NCBI RefSeq assembly: GCF_900163565.1
Contig: NZ_FUHU01000003.1
Coordinates: 1 to 64,000, forward strand
Direction: 5' to 3'
Source of the DNA: Agrococcus casei LMG 22410
GTDB taxonomy: Bacteria; Actinomycetota; Actinomycetes; Actinomycetales; Microbacteriaceae
Length of the DNA: 64,000 bases
Under the pieces are notes generated by a model. It had not been told where the DNA came from, searched no databases, and was given only the letters and a program-made list of their open reading frames with translations. The number at the start of each line of letters is the position of its first letter. Position 1 is the first letter of the stretch. The position numbers were made by a program, and so were the translations under genes. Below, in pieces: positions 9,188-17,126 of the stretch.

Positions 9188-10210
9188 TCAGCCGCCGATC
9201 GCCGTGAGGTAGTCGTTCCAGCGCTCCGCGCCGTCATCGACGGTACCCGGAGCATCATCGCCAGCGGCGATCGTCGCGAGATCACGCAGCACCCAATAGG
9301 TGTAGAACGCGGCGCCGCCCGACCACAGGTCCCCGTCGACGACGAGAGACCGGTCGTTCGTCACCGCGGCGAGCGAGGGGTAGAGCGGCATCTCGGTGAT
9401 GCCTTCGAGGTTGTACTGCGCGGCGACGGCGATGGCAAGCACATCGGCATCCTGTGCAGGCAGTTGCTCGGGAGAGAAGACCGTCCACCCGCCAAATGCG
9501 CTGCCTTCCGCGGGGACCTCGTCCTGCAACGGCGGACGGGTGAAGCCTGCCGCAGCGATCGTTCCATGAAGCGAGTTGGCCGCATCCATGTACAACGGCA
9601 TGTTGTCCTGCGCCCACGACATGAGCACCGAGATCGAGGTCTCGCCAGCGGGCTGGGCCGCAGCTGTCTCCTCCGCGAGAGCGTCCAGAGCGTCGCTGAC
9701 GCGGGCCGCCTCCGCGGGCCTGTCGAAGTACTCGCCGTACGCCTCGATGATCTGGCTTCCGTCAGCCTCGGCGTACAGCGCGCCAATGAGCGGCGCGATG
9801 CTCGCGTACGCCGGCCCGGATTCGGCGAACCCTTCGGCCGCGGTGCCAACGATCAGATCGGGCTCGAACGCGGCTACCTCTTCCAACTCCGGGTAGAACG
9901 ATGACGTCGTGGCCATCTCGATACCGGCCGATTCGAGGATCGCCTTTGGGACCGTGGTACGCCACGAGTCAAACACGACGTCGGGGGTGATACCGATGCT
10001 CAACATGTTCAGCGCAGCCGGCTCGTCGAGCGCCACAATCATCTCCGGGTCCACCGGAACGGTGGACTCGCCGACTTCACTGGCGATCGTTCGCGTCTCG
10101 AGATCTGCTGGCGCGTCGCCGGGGTCGCCGGAACAGGCGGACAGCAGAAGAGCAGCGCTCGCCGTGAGTGCAAGGACAGGAAGCGCGCGCCGGCGCACAG
10201 ATGTAGACAC
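9188..10210 (-). CDS. Iron-siderophore substrate-binding lipoprotein
   Basis: This 340-residue FecB/FepB-type (TroA superfamily) protein would capture a ferric siderophore outside the cell and hand it to the permeases. It has a lipoprotein signal with lipobox LLLSAC at about 22-27. The phrases PVDPEMIVALDEPAALNMLSIGI and FEPDLIVG are typical of the N-terminal lobe of this family, and the Cys-anchored, long-helix layout fits. The start is GTG at 10210 with AAAGGA five bases upstream. It is the first gene of the operon, lies directly under the iron-box promoter and is followed within one base by the ABC pair. The ligand is unknown. Confidence 0.92.
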   Translation of the reverse strand: MSTSVRRRALPVLALTASAALLLSACSGDPGDAPADLETRTIASEVGESTVPVDPEMIVALDEPAALNMLSIGITPDVVFDSWRTTVPKAILESAGIEMATTSSFYPELEEVAAFEPDLIVGTAAEGFAESGPAYASIAPLIGALYAEADGSQIIEAYGEYFDRPAEAARVSDALDALAEETAAAQPAGETSISVLMSWAQDNMPLYMDAANSLHGTIAAAGFTRPPLQDEVPAEGSAFGGWTVFSPEQLPAQDADVLAIAVAAQYNLEGITEMPLYPSLAAVTNDRSLVVDGDLWSGGAAFYTYWVLRDLATIAAGDDAPGTVDDGAERWNDYLTAIGG

Positions 10211-10284
10211 AGGGATCCTTTCGATACGGGACGAACGCCTGAGTAGGCCAGCAGCCCAACCACTAGAACAACGTTCGAGTATTG

Positions 10285-10309
10285 AGTATACGGTAAGGCA
10301 TGCCTAACC
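10285..10309 (-). promoter_or_regulatory. Iron-operon promoter with DtxR/IdeR-like operator
   Basis: Read on the minus strand, a near-perfect 18-bp palindrome at 10292-10309 (GGTTAGGCATGCCTTACC, one mismatch between arms) lies directly upstream of a -10 element TATACT at 10285-10290. The operator covers the spacer/-35 area, a typical repressor position. The half-site TTAGG/CCTWA resembles the DtxR/IdeR iron-box core. The predicted start of transcription is near 10278, about 70 bases before the binding-protein gene. Confidence 0.65.
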
Positions 10310-10405
10310 TGCATCACACGTTCGATGTGATCGCCGAAATAACCACGCGGGCGCCCCTGAGGGCAACCACCTCAAGCACTGAGAGTGAGGGGCGCACGTG
10401 CCGAT

Positions 10406-11101
10406 TTACGGAAGTCGCGCAGCAAGTCCGGTGAGCAAGGTCTCCACGAGCAGGTGGTAATAGGCGTCATTGACGGCTTCGCCGGCCCGAGTCGGGTCCT
10501 CAGCGAGTGGTCCGAGGACCTCCCGAATCATGCGGCTGATGCCGCTGCTCTCAACGTTCATCGCGGAGAAATCGCGGAGCATACTGGCATGGTCGCGGGG
10601 GCCGTCATCTCCTGACTCAAGACGGTCATCGCTCATCGTGATGGTGAGCATTGCGGTGTTCACGAGGAGCGCGTAGACGAGGGCCGGCTGCGGGAACCCT
10701 GCTCGCTCGAGAGTCGAAATCCCCGCATCGAAGAAGCCTCGGATGCTGGGGAAAGTCGGCCCATGCATGATGAGCCACTTCGCGACGCCGGGGTACGGGT
10801 CGATCGCGGGCCGCCCGTCATACAGGAACGCCCGGAACCACGCTTGCCAATCCAAGGCGGGATCCGGAGGGGTCATGCCCTGGAGCACACGTTCAACGAC
10901 CCCCCGGATAATTAGGTCGCGGCCACCTACGTGATGGTAGATGACCGAAGGAGCGACATCGAGCGCGTCAGCAAGGTCGCGCACAGTCCATGAGCTCAGG
11001 CCGCCACCCCGAGACAGTTCCATCGCAACCTCGACGACTCGCTCGGGAGTCAGGCCGATCCGGCGGTCTGTTCCCTTACTAGTCTCGCTGCTTCCGCTCA
11101 C
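10406..11101 (-). CDS. TetR-family transcriptional regulator
   Basis: This 231-residue regulator has an N-terminal helix-turn-helix (about 20-65: VRDLADALDVAPSVIYHHVGGRDLI) and a helical C-terminal ligand/dimer domain resembling the TetR_C family. The start is GTG at 11101. A TAGAGT hexamer lies six bases upstream, so the mRNA may be leaderless. It is on the same strand as the iron operon but about 195 bp before it, with the iron promoter in between. A regulatory link to the operon is possible, not shown. The inducer is unknown. Confidence 0.88.
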   Translation of the reverse strand: MSGSSETSKGTDRRIGLTPERVVEVAMELSRGGGLSSWTVRDLADALDVAPSVIYHHVGGRDLIIRGVVERVLQGMTPPDPALDWQAWFRAFLYDGRPAIDPYPGVAKWLIMHGPTFPSIRGFFDAGISTLERAGFPQPALVYALLVNTAMLTITMSDDRLESGDDGPRDHASMLRDFSAMNVESSGISRMIREVLGPLAEDPTRAGEAVNDAYYHLLVETLLTGLAARLP

Positions 11102-11564
11102 CCCTCCACTCTAGCCATGGCTTTGCCTTGCTCTGGGCACTGTCCGGGCTGCCGTGGGGCGACCTGGTCGATGTTCCCGGGCTGTAGTGCGGCTCGTGGC
11201 AACTAGACAAATCAGAACTGCCCTCTACTCGCCGCGTGGGCAGTATCTCTTCTTCCCCGAGCCTGCATCCCAAACCTGGAGGAGGGAAGCATGCTCAAGG
11301 CTCACCGCCGAGGCTGTGCCCGAGCCAGCGCCGTCGAACACATCGACCGTCGTATCCTCGAAGCCTGAAGCACAGGGCCATACTTTGCAGTCCAGACGGC
11401 GGGATCCTCGCGCACTCCTTGCAATAACGCCACGGACTCAGCGCGAGGCATACCTCTATGTTCCCAGGTCCTGCTGACACCGTGGTACGTACGAACGCTG
11501 GCACCCAGATGCCCCATAGAGAACACTTAGCACTTTTTCTAGCACTTCCAACGAAAACAACCCC
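11102..11564. other. Intergenic stretch without a convincing gene
   Basis: About 460 bases separate the TetR gene from the tRNA-Leu terminator. The only point of note is a 25-codon plus-strand frame (11291-11368) behind a strong GGAGGAGGG; it matches nothing I recognise and is too short to claim. Reading frames in this stretch do not look like conserved protein. It may be decayed sequence at the border of the accessory block. Confidence 0.5.
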
Positions 11565-11591
11565 TGACCTTGGGAACTAAATCCCAGGTCA
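11565..11591 (-). terminator. Hairpin terminator behind tRNA-Leu
   Basis: TGACCTTGGGA and ATCCCAGGTCA form a stem of about ten pairs with one bulged base and a short loop. On the minus strand it is followed by a GTTGTTTTC stretch. It sits about 20 bases after the 3' end of the tRNA, where a factor-independent terminator is expected. Confidence 0.6.
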
Positions 11592-11609
11592 GAGGCCATT
11601 TCATTCGCG

Positions 11610-11692
11610 TGCGCGAGGGGGGACTTGAACCCCCACGCCCTTGCGGGCACTGACACCTGAAGCCAGCGCGTCTGCCATTCCGCCACTCGCGC
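11610..11692 (-). tRNA. tRNA-Leu (anticodon CAG)
   Basis: Acceptor halves GCGCGAG (11692-11686) and CTCGCGC (11617-11611) pair perfectly. The D arm (GGCGGAATGGCAGACGC), an anticodon stem CTGGC/GTCAG around the loop TTCAGGT, a long variable arm and a T arm GGGGG-TTCAAGT-CCCCC are all visible. The long variable arm and CAG anticodon make it a leucine tRNA. The CCA tail is not encoded. It borders the accessory block, a common integration target, but no second copy of its 3' end was found in the window. Confidence 0.95.
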
Positions 11693-11799
11693 GAGTGCTG
11701 CCGACAACGCGGCAACCAAGTCAGAATATCAGATTCCTAGTGGGTTCGGTTACCCTTGGGAACGAATGTGAACTGTGCACATACGGGAGGAGGCGTGCC

Positions 11800-12477
11800 A
11801 TGGGGCTGCTCGACAGATTCGAACGCGGGCTGGAGCGCGTCGTCAACGGCGCTTTCGCAAAGACCTTCCGGTCGGGTGTCGAACCGGTTGAGATCGCCGC
11901 AGCACTGCGCCGCGAACTCGACACGAATGCGCGCGTTGTGTCACGTGAGCGCATCCTGGTTCCGAACCTGCTGACTGTGCAGCTTTCGCAAGACGACTCA
12001 GAAGAGCTGCTGTCACTGGGCGACACCCTCACCGACGAGCTCAAGCAGTCGCTGCAGAAGCATGCGGCATCGAACGGCTACAGCTTCGCCGCACCGCTGA
12101 TCATCGAGATCGACACCGACGAGAAGCTCACCAAGGGCATGCTCGAGGTCACCTCGCGCTCGGCCAAGGGCGAGGTCGCCTGGCAGGCCGTCATCGACAT
12201 CAAGGGCACGCGTCACAGGCTGCGCAAGGGCGCAACCATCGTGGGGCGCGGCTCCGACTCCGACATCACGATCGACGACGCCGGCGCCAGCCGCAAGCAC
12301 GTCGAGATCATCTGGGACGGCGACCGAGCCCAGGTCTCTGACCTCGGCTCGACCAACGGCACCAAGCTCAACGGCAAGAAGCTCAAGAAGGCGCTGCTCG
12401 AACCCGACTCCATCATCGACATCGGTGCAACCAGACTTGTCTATCGCGTCCAGGCGCAGACGAAGGGAAATGCGTGA
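11800..12477 (+). CDS. fhaA: FHA-domain protein FhaA (DUF3662-FHA)
   Basis: This 225-residue adaptor has an N-terminal DUF3662 domain (about 1-120, starting MGLLDRFERGLERVVNGAF) and a C-terminal FHA phosphothreonine-binding domain (about 140-222) with GRGSDSDI, SRKHVEI and LGSTNGTKLNG. In mycobacteria FhaA binds phosphorylated MurJ/MviN and PknB targets and tunes peptidoglycan synthesis. The ATG follows GGGAGGAGG. It is the first gene of a seven-gene cluster in which neighbours overlap by four bases; its TGA overlaps the GTG of fhaB. Confidence 0.93.
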   Translation: MGLLDRFERGLERVVNGAFAKTFRSGVEPVEIAAALRRELDTNARVVSRERILVPNLLTVQLSQDDSEELLSLGDTLTDELKQSLQKHAASNGYSFAAPLIIEIDTDEKLTKGMLEVTSRSAKGEVAWQAVIDIKGTRHRLRKGATIVGRGSDSDITIDDAGASRKHVEIIWDGDRAQVSDLGSTNGTKLNGKKLKKALLEPDSIIDIGATRLVYRVQAQTKGNA

Positions 12478-13004
12478 GCGAACTCACCCTGCTGGTGCTC
12501 CGACTGGGGCTCCTGGCGCTCCTGTGGATCTTCGTGTTCCTCGTGATCTACTCGGTGCGCAGCGACCTCTTCGGCCCGCGCATCCCCCGCAGCGTGCGTG
12601 CGGCCGCCGAAGCGCAGCGCAACAGCGACCCGGCACCGCAGACAGCGCCTGCACCCGCACCTGCCCCCACTCCAGGCTCCGGCCTCCCGAAGCCCGAGCC
12701 TTCAGCCGCGGTCTCGCAGGTCGTCATCACCGCTGGCCCCAAGGCGGGCACGACGATCGACCTGCCAGAGACCGGGCTCGTCATCGGCCGCTCCTCGAGC
12801 GCCGGCCTGCAGGTCAGCGACGACTACACAAGCAACCGCCACGCGAAGGTCTCGAAGGTCGACGGCGTCTGGACCCTCGAAGACCTCGGCTCGACCAACG
12901 GCACCTTCCTCTCAGGCAAGCGCGTCTCGACGCCCGTGCCCGTTCCTCCGAACACCACTGTCCGCATCGGCACGACCCAGTTTGAGCTGAGACCGCAGCC
13001 GTGA
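12474..13004 (+). CDS. fhaB: FHA-domain membrane protein FhaB (FipA-like)
   Basis: This 176-residue protein has one N-terminal transmembrane segment (about 4-26), a Pro/Ala-rich linker (about 50-75) and an FHA domain (about 85-170) with IGRSSSAGL, SNRHAKV and LGSTNGTFLSG. In the actinobacterial cluster this protein links Ser/Thr kinase signalling to septal synthesis. The start is GTG in a GTGA overlap with fhaA, and the stop overlaps the phosphatase start the same way. Family and context agree. Confidence 0.92.
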   Translation: MSELTLLVLRLGLLALLWIFVFLVIYSVRSDLFGPRIPRSVRAAAEAQRNSDPAPQTAPAPAPAPTPGSGLPKPEPSAAVSQVVITAGPKAGTTIDLPETGLVIGRSSSAGLQVSDDYTSNRHAKVSKVDGVWTLEDLGSTNGTFLSGKRVSTPVPVPPNTTVRIGTTQFELRPQP

Positions 13005-14239
13005 CAGAGTTCGCCGCCGCCTCTTCGCATGTTGGAAAGATCCGATCCGAGAACCAGGATTCGGGCTATGCCGGCACGCACCTCTTCGCTGTCGCAGACG
13101 GCATGGGAGGACACGCAGGAGGCGACGTCGCGAGCGCGATCGTCGCACAGCGGATTCGCGGGTGCGACGGCGAGTACTCTTCGGCGGCAGAGGCGGGCGA
13201 GGCATTGGCCGCAGGTCTGCAGGCGGGCAACGATGCCCTGCAGGACGCCATGCGCGAGCACCCCGAGCTCGCCGGCATGGGCACGACCTTCTCGGGCATC
13301 ATCCAGGTCAAGGATCAGCTGGCGGTCGCGCACATCGGCGACTCGCGCATCTACCGCTACCGCGTCGGCGCCCTGACTCAGATCACCACAGACCACACGT
13401 TCGTGCAGCGTCTCGTCGACGCCGGACGGATCACGCGCGAAGAGGCTGAGCATCACCCTCGGCGCAACGTGGTCATGCGCGTCCTCGGAAACATCGAGAC
13501 GCATCCCGAGATCGACGTGTTCGTCGAAGACGCCTACCCCGACGACCGCTGGCTCATCTGCTCCGACGGCCTCTCGTCGTACGTGCCCGAAGACCGCATC
13601 TCGCACATCCTCGAACTCGGTCTCGACACCTCTGCCACGGTGCGCCGGCTCGTCAACGAGGCGCTCTCGTACGGCGCCCCCGACAACGTCACCGTCGTGC
13701 TCGTCGACATCGTCGAAGACCGCCCGACCAGCATCGAGCCGATCCTCATCGGCAGCGCAGAGAACGAGATCTCGTTCGAGGCCGTCGAGCCCGAGCGCAC
13801 GCAGATCACGCTGCGCCAGCTGCTCATGCACCCGCGCCAGCTGCGCACGCAGCCGTACTGGGAGTACTTCGAGCCCGAGAGCGACGAGGTGCTGCAAGAG
13901 ATCCTGGCCGAGCTGCGCCGCCAGCGCACTCGCAGGCGAGTCACCTGGACGGTCGGCGCCGTGCTCACGGTCGTCGCGGTCGCGATCGCCTCGATCGGCT
14001 TCTACAACTGGACCCAGACCCGCTACTACATCGCCGAGAACGAGGCGGGCTACGTGGCCGTCTACCAGGGCATCCAGCAGGACATCGGGCCGATCTCGCT
14101 CTCGACCGAGGTCGAGACGACCGAGATCGTCGTCGACGAGCTGCCGTGGACATCGCGCAACGCGGTGCGAAACACCCTGAACGCCGACGACTTGAACCAC
14201 GCTGAGCAGATCATCGACAGGCTGGAGGGCTCGCAATGA
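13001..14239 (+). CDS. pstP: PP2C-type Ser/Thr protein phosphatase (PstP/Ppp)
   Basis: This 412-residue phosphatase would reverse phosphorylation by PknA and PknB. The cytoplasmic catalytic domain (about 1-240) carries the metal-binding motifs VADGMGGHAGGD, GTTFSG, AHIGDSRIYR, ICSDGLS and PDNVT. A juxtamembrane stretch leads to one transmembrane helix (about 308-330, WTVGAVLTVVAVAIASIGFY) and a short extracellular tail of about 80 residues. Start GTG overlaps fhaB. The layout matches mycobacterial PstP. Confidence 0.95.
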   Translation: MTEFAAASSHVGKIRSENQDSGYAGTHLFAVADGMGGHAGGDVASAIVAQRIRGCDGEYSSAAEAGEALAAGLQAGNDALQDAMREHPELAGMGTTFSGIIQVKDQLAVAHIGDSRIYRYRVGALTQITTDHTFVQRLVDAGRITREEAEHHPRRNVVMRVLGNIETHPEIDVFVEDAYPDDRWLICSDGLSSYVPEDRISHILELGLDTSATVRRLVNEALSYGAPDNVTVVLVDIVEDRPTSIEPILIGSAENEISFEAVEPERTQITLRQLLMHPRQLRTQPYWEYFEPESDEVLQEILAELRRQRTRRRVTWTVGAVLTVVAVAIASIGFYNWTQTRYYIAENEAGYVAVYQGIQQDIGPISLSTEVETTEIVVDELPWTSRNAVRNTLNADDLNHAEQIIDRLEGSQ

Positions 14240-15669
14240 CGAATGCCCTGCAGACAGGCGTCATCAGGCTGCAAGAGGCGACGCAGAGCATCCGAGTGCG
14301 GATGCGCAACCCGCAGAAGGTGCGGGGTGTGGAGGCGTGGCTGCTGGTGGTCGCTTGGGCCATTGCCGGCGGCGCCATCATGATGACGCAGCTGGGGGCG
14401 CTGGGCGCGATCGACGCGACCGTGCTCTACCTCGCCGGCGGGCTCGGCCTGCTGACGCTCGCGGTGCACATCGTGCTGCGGTTCGTGGCGCGCGAGGCCG
14501 ACCCGTTCCTGCTGCCGATCGTCACCGTGCTCAACGGCCTCGGCATCGCCCAGATCTACAGCATCGACATCGCGAACGGGCACGAGGGCTGGGCAGCCGA
14601 CTCGATCCGTCAGGTCGCCTGGACCGCGCTCGCAATCGTCGCGGCGATCATCGTGCTGGTCGTGATCCGCAACCACCGCGTGCTCACTCGCTACCGCTAC
14701 CTCTCGATGTTCGCGGCGATCGGCCTGATCCTGCTGCCGATGGTGCCCGGAGTCGGCTCGACCATCAACGGCGCAAACGTCTGGATCAGCATCGGCACGT
14801 TCAGCTTCCAGCCGGGCGAGATCGCCAAGATCTTCCTCGCGATCTTCTTCGCCGGCTACCTCATGACCGCCCGCGAGTCGCTCTCGGTCGCTGGCAAGCG
14901 CATCCTGGGGCTCCGTCTTCCGCGCATGCGCGACCTCGGCCCGATCCTCATCGTCTGGCTGCTCTGCATGGCAGTGCTGGTCGTGCAGGGTGACCTCGGC
15001 ACCGGCCTGCTCTACTTCGGCCTCTTCACCGTGATGATCTACGTGGCCACCGGCCGACGCGAGTGGATCATCATCGGCATGGTGCTCGTCGTGCTCGCGG
15101 TCGGCGTCATGTTCACCCTCGCCCAGACGCACCTCAGTGAGGCTGCTGGTCTCGGACTCGGCCGCGCATCCGACCGCATCGACATCTGGCTGAACCCCTT
15201 CGACCAGGAGCTCTTCGAGCAGGAGTACGGAGGCTCGGGTCAGATCGTTCGCGGACTGTTCGGCATGGCGCACGGCGGCATGTTCGGAACCGGCCTCGGC
15301 CTCGGGCGACCCGCCATCACGCCGCAGGCAGCAGACGACTTCATCTTCGCGTCACTCGGTGAGGAGCTCGGCCTGGTCGGCGTCTTCGCCATCCTGGCGC
15401 TGTTCTTCATCCTCGTCACGCGCGGCCTGCGCATCGGCTTCCGCGGCCCCGACGACTTCTCGAAGCTGCTCGCTGTCGGCCTCGCGTTCGTGATCGCGAT
15501 CCAGGTCTTCATCGTGGTCGGCGGTGTGACCCGCGTGATCCCCATGACCGGCCTGACGCTGCCGTTCATGGCATCCGGAGGCTCGTCCCTGCTGTCGAAC
15601 TGGATCATCATCGCCCTGCTGCTGCGCCTCTCAGACAGCATTCGCAAGACTCAGGAGGTTGACGCATGA
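14236..15669 (+). CDS. rodA: FtsW/RodA/SpoVE-family peptidoglycan polymerase
   Basis: This 477-residue polytopic SEDS protein polymerises lipid II glycan strands together with the class B PBP encoded next. About ten to twelve hydrophobic segments are visible, with the family phrases PMVPGVGSTINGANVWI, FQPGEIAKIF, GDLGTGLLYF and the C-terminal GLTLPFMASGGSSLLSNW. Its ATG overlaps the phosphatase stop (ATGA) and its stop overlaps pbpA. By cluster position it is the RodA-type elongation protein; from the sequence alone an FtsW assignment cannot be excluded. Confidence 0.93.
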   Translation: MTNALQTGVIRLQEATQSIRVRMRNPQKVRGVEAWLLVVAWAIAGGAIMMTQLGALGAIDATVLYLAGGLGLLTLAVHIVLRFVAREADPFLLPIVTVLNGLGIAQIYSIDIANGHEGWAADSIRQVAWTALAIVAAIIVLVVIRNHRVLTRYRYLSMFAAIGLILLPMVPGVGSTINGANVWISIGTFSFQPGEIAKIFLAIFFAGYLMTARESLSVAGKRILGLRLPRMRDLGPILIVWLLCMAVLVVQGDLGTGLLYFGLFTVMIYVATGRREWIIIGMVLVVLAVGVMFTLAQTHLSEAAGLGLGRASDRIDIWLNPFDQELFEQEYGGSGQIVRGLFGMAHGGMFGTGLGLGRPAITPQAADDFIFASLGEELGLVGVFAILALFFILVTRGLRIGFRGPDDFSKLLAVGLAFVIAIQVFIVVGGVTRVIPMTGLTLPFMASGGSSLLSNWIIIALLLRLSDSIRKTQEVDA

Positions 15670-17126
15670 ACAGAGAGCTGACCCGAGTCAGCGCGCTCGT
15701 CCTTGTGATGTTCCTCGCGCTGTTCACATCGTCGTCGATCATCCAGTCGGTGCAGGCCGAGTCGCTGAACGCCGACCAGCGAAACTCGCGCACGATCATC
15801 GACTCGTTCGTGGTCGAGCGCGGCGCGATCCTGGTCGACGGCCAGCCCATCGCGCAGAGCGTGCCGAGCAACGACCTCTACAACTGGCAGCGCGAGTACA
15901 CGAACGGCGGCCTCTACGCCGCTGTCACCGGCTACAACACCCTCGACCAGGGCAACACCGGCATCGAGGGCGCGATGAACGCCGAGCTCACCGGCACGTC
16001 AGACAGCCAGTTCCTGAGCGAGATCGAGCGTCTGCTCACCGGCCGCGACCCCCAGGGCGCCGCCGTGTCGACGACCATCAACGCCGCAGCACAGCAGGCA
16101 GCTGCAGAGGGCATCGGCGACTTCACGGGCGCGGCTGTCGCGCTTGACCCCGAGACGGGCGAGATCCTCGCGATGTACTCTTCGCCGACCTTCGACCCGA
16201 ACCAGATGGCGGTGCACGACTCGCAGCTCGTGATCGACTACTACAACCAGCTCGAGGCCGACCCCGCGGCCCCGCTGCAGAACCGTGCGATCGGCGGCGA
16301 CCTCTACTACCCGGGCTCGGTCTTCAAGATGATCGTGGCATCCGCCGCGCTGAAGACCGGCGACTACACGCTCGAGAGCGAGTTCGACAACCCGGCCGAG
16401 CTGAAGCTGCCGCAGTCGTCATCGGTCGTCAAGAACTCGACCGAGGGCCAGTGCGGTCCCGTCACCGACGACAAGGTCGACCTCGAGACGTCGATCGTCT
16501 ACTCGTGCAACATCCCGTTCGCCCAGCTCGCGGCGGAGCTCGGTGAAGACACGATCGCCGCCGAGGCACAGGCGTACGGCTTCGGCCAGCCCCTCGAGAT
16601 CCCGATGGGCGTCACGCCCAGCTCGTACCCCTCAGACATGAGCGAGGCAAACCTCATGCTCACCGGCTTCGGCCAGTATGACGTTCGGGTCACGCCGATG
16701 CAGATGGCGATGATGAGCGCATCGATCGCCAACGACGGCACGCTGATGAAGCCGAATCTGATCGACGAGATCGTCACCGACAACCTCACGGTCGTGTCTG
16801 ACCCGCAGCCCGAGGTCTTCGCGAACCCGTCGACACCGGGCATCGCGTCGACGCTTCGCGAGTCGATGGAGGCCGGAGTCGACCACGGCTACGCCGACCT
16901 GGCGCAGATCGAGGGAGCGACAGTCGGCGGCAAGACCGGCACCGCAGAGAACGGCACCGACAACGAGCCGTACAACCTGTGGTTCACGGGATACGCCGAG
17001 CAGGACGGCAAAAAGGTCGCGGTGGCGGTCGTCGTCGTGCCAGAAGAGAACATTTCCGGGCAAGGTTCCAACGAAATCGCCTCGCCTATAGCAAAATCAA
17101 TCATGGAGGCGGTGCTGAACTCATGA
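15666..17126 (+). CDS. pbpA: Class B penicillin-binding protein PbpA (transpeptidase)
   Basis: This 486-residue peptidoglycan cross-linking enzyme is anchored by one N-terminal helix (about 8-30) with the catalytic part outside. The three transpeptidase motifs are present: SVFK (catalytic Ser, after the phrase YYPG), SCN, and KTG within VGGKTGTAE. It is coupled to the RodA-type polymerase by a four-base overlap, the usual SEDS/bPBP pairing, and to pknA downstream. Length and order match actinobacterial PbpA. Confidence 0.95.
   Translation: MNRELTRVSALVLVMFLALFTSSSIIQSVQAESLNADQRNSRTIIDSFVVERGAILVDGQPIAQSVPSNDLYNWQREYTNGGLYAAVTGYNTLDQGNTGIEGAMNAELTGTSDSQFLSEIERLLTGRDPQGAAVSTTINAAAQQAAAEGIGDFTGAAVALDPETGEILAMYSSPTFDPNQMAVHDSQLVIDYYNQLEADPAAPLQNRAIGGDLYYPGSVFKMIVASAALKTGDYTLESEFDNPAELKLPQSSSVVKNSTEGQCGPVTDDKVDLETSIVYSCNIPFAQLAAELGEDTIAAEAQAYGFGQPLEIPMGVTPSSYPSDMSEANLMLTGFGQYDVRVTPMQMAMMSASIANDGTLMKPNLIDEIVTDNLTVVSDPQPEVFANPSTPGIASTLRESMEAGVDHGYADLAQIEGATVGGKTGTAENGTDNEPYNLWFTGYAEQDGKKVAVAVVVVPEENISGQGSNEIASPIAKSIMEAVLNS

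Noticed and set aside
11291-11368. 25-codon frame with a strong GGAGGAGGG site
   Set aside because: Too short and without any recognisable feature; kept only as a note in the intergenic entry.
11456-11719. Minus-strand 87-codon frame over tRNA-Leu
   Set aside because: The peptide is the translation of the tRNA itself; such frames are a familiar artefact.
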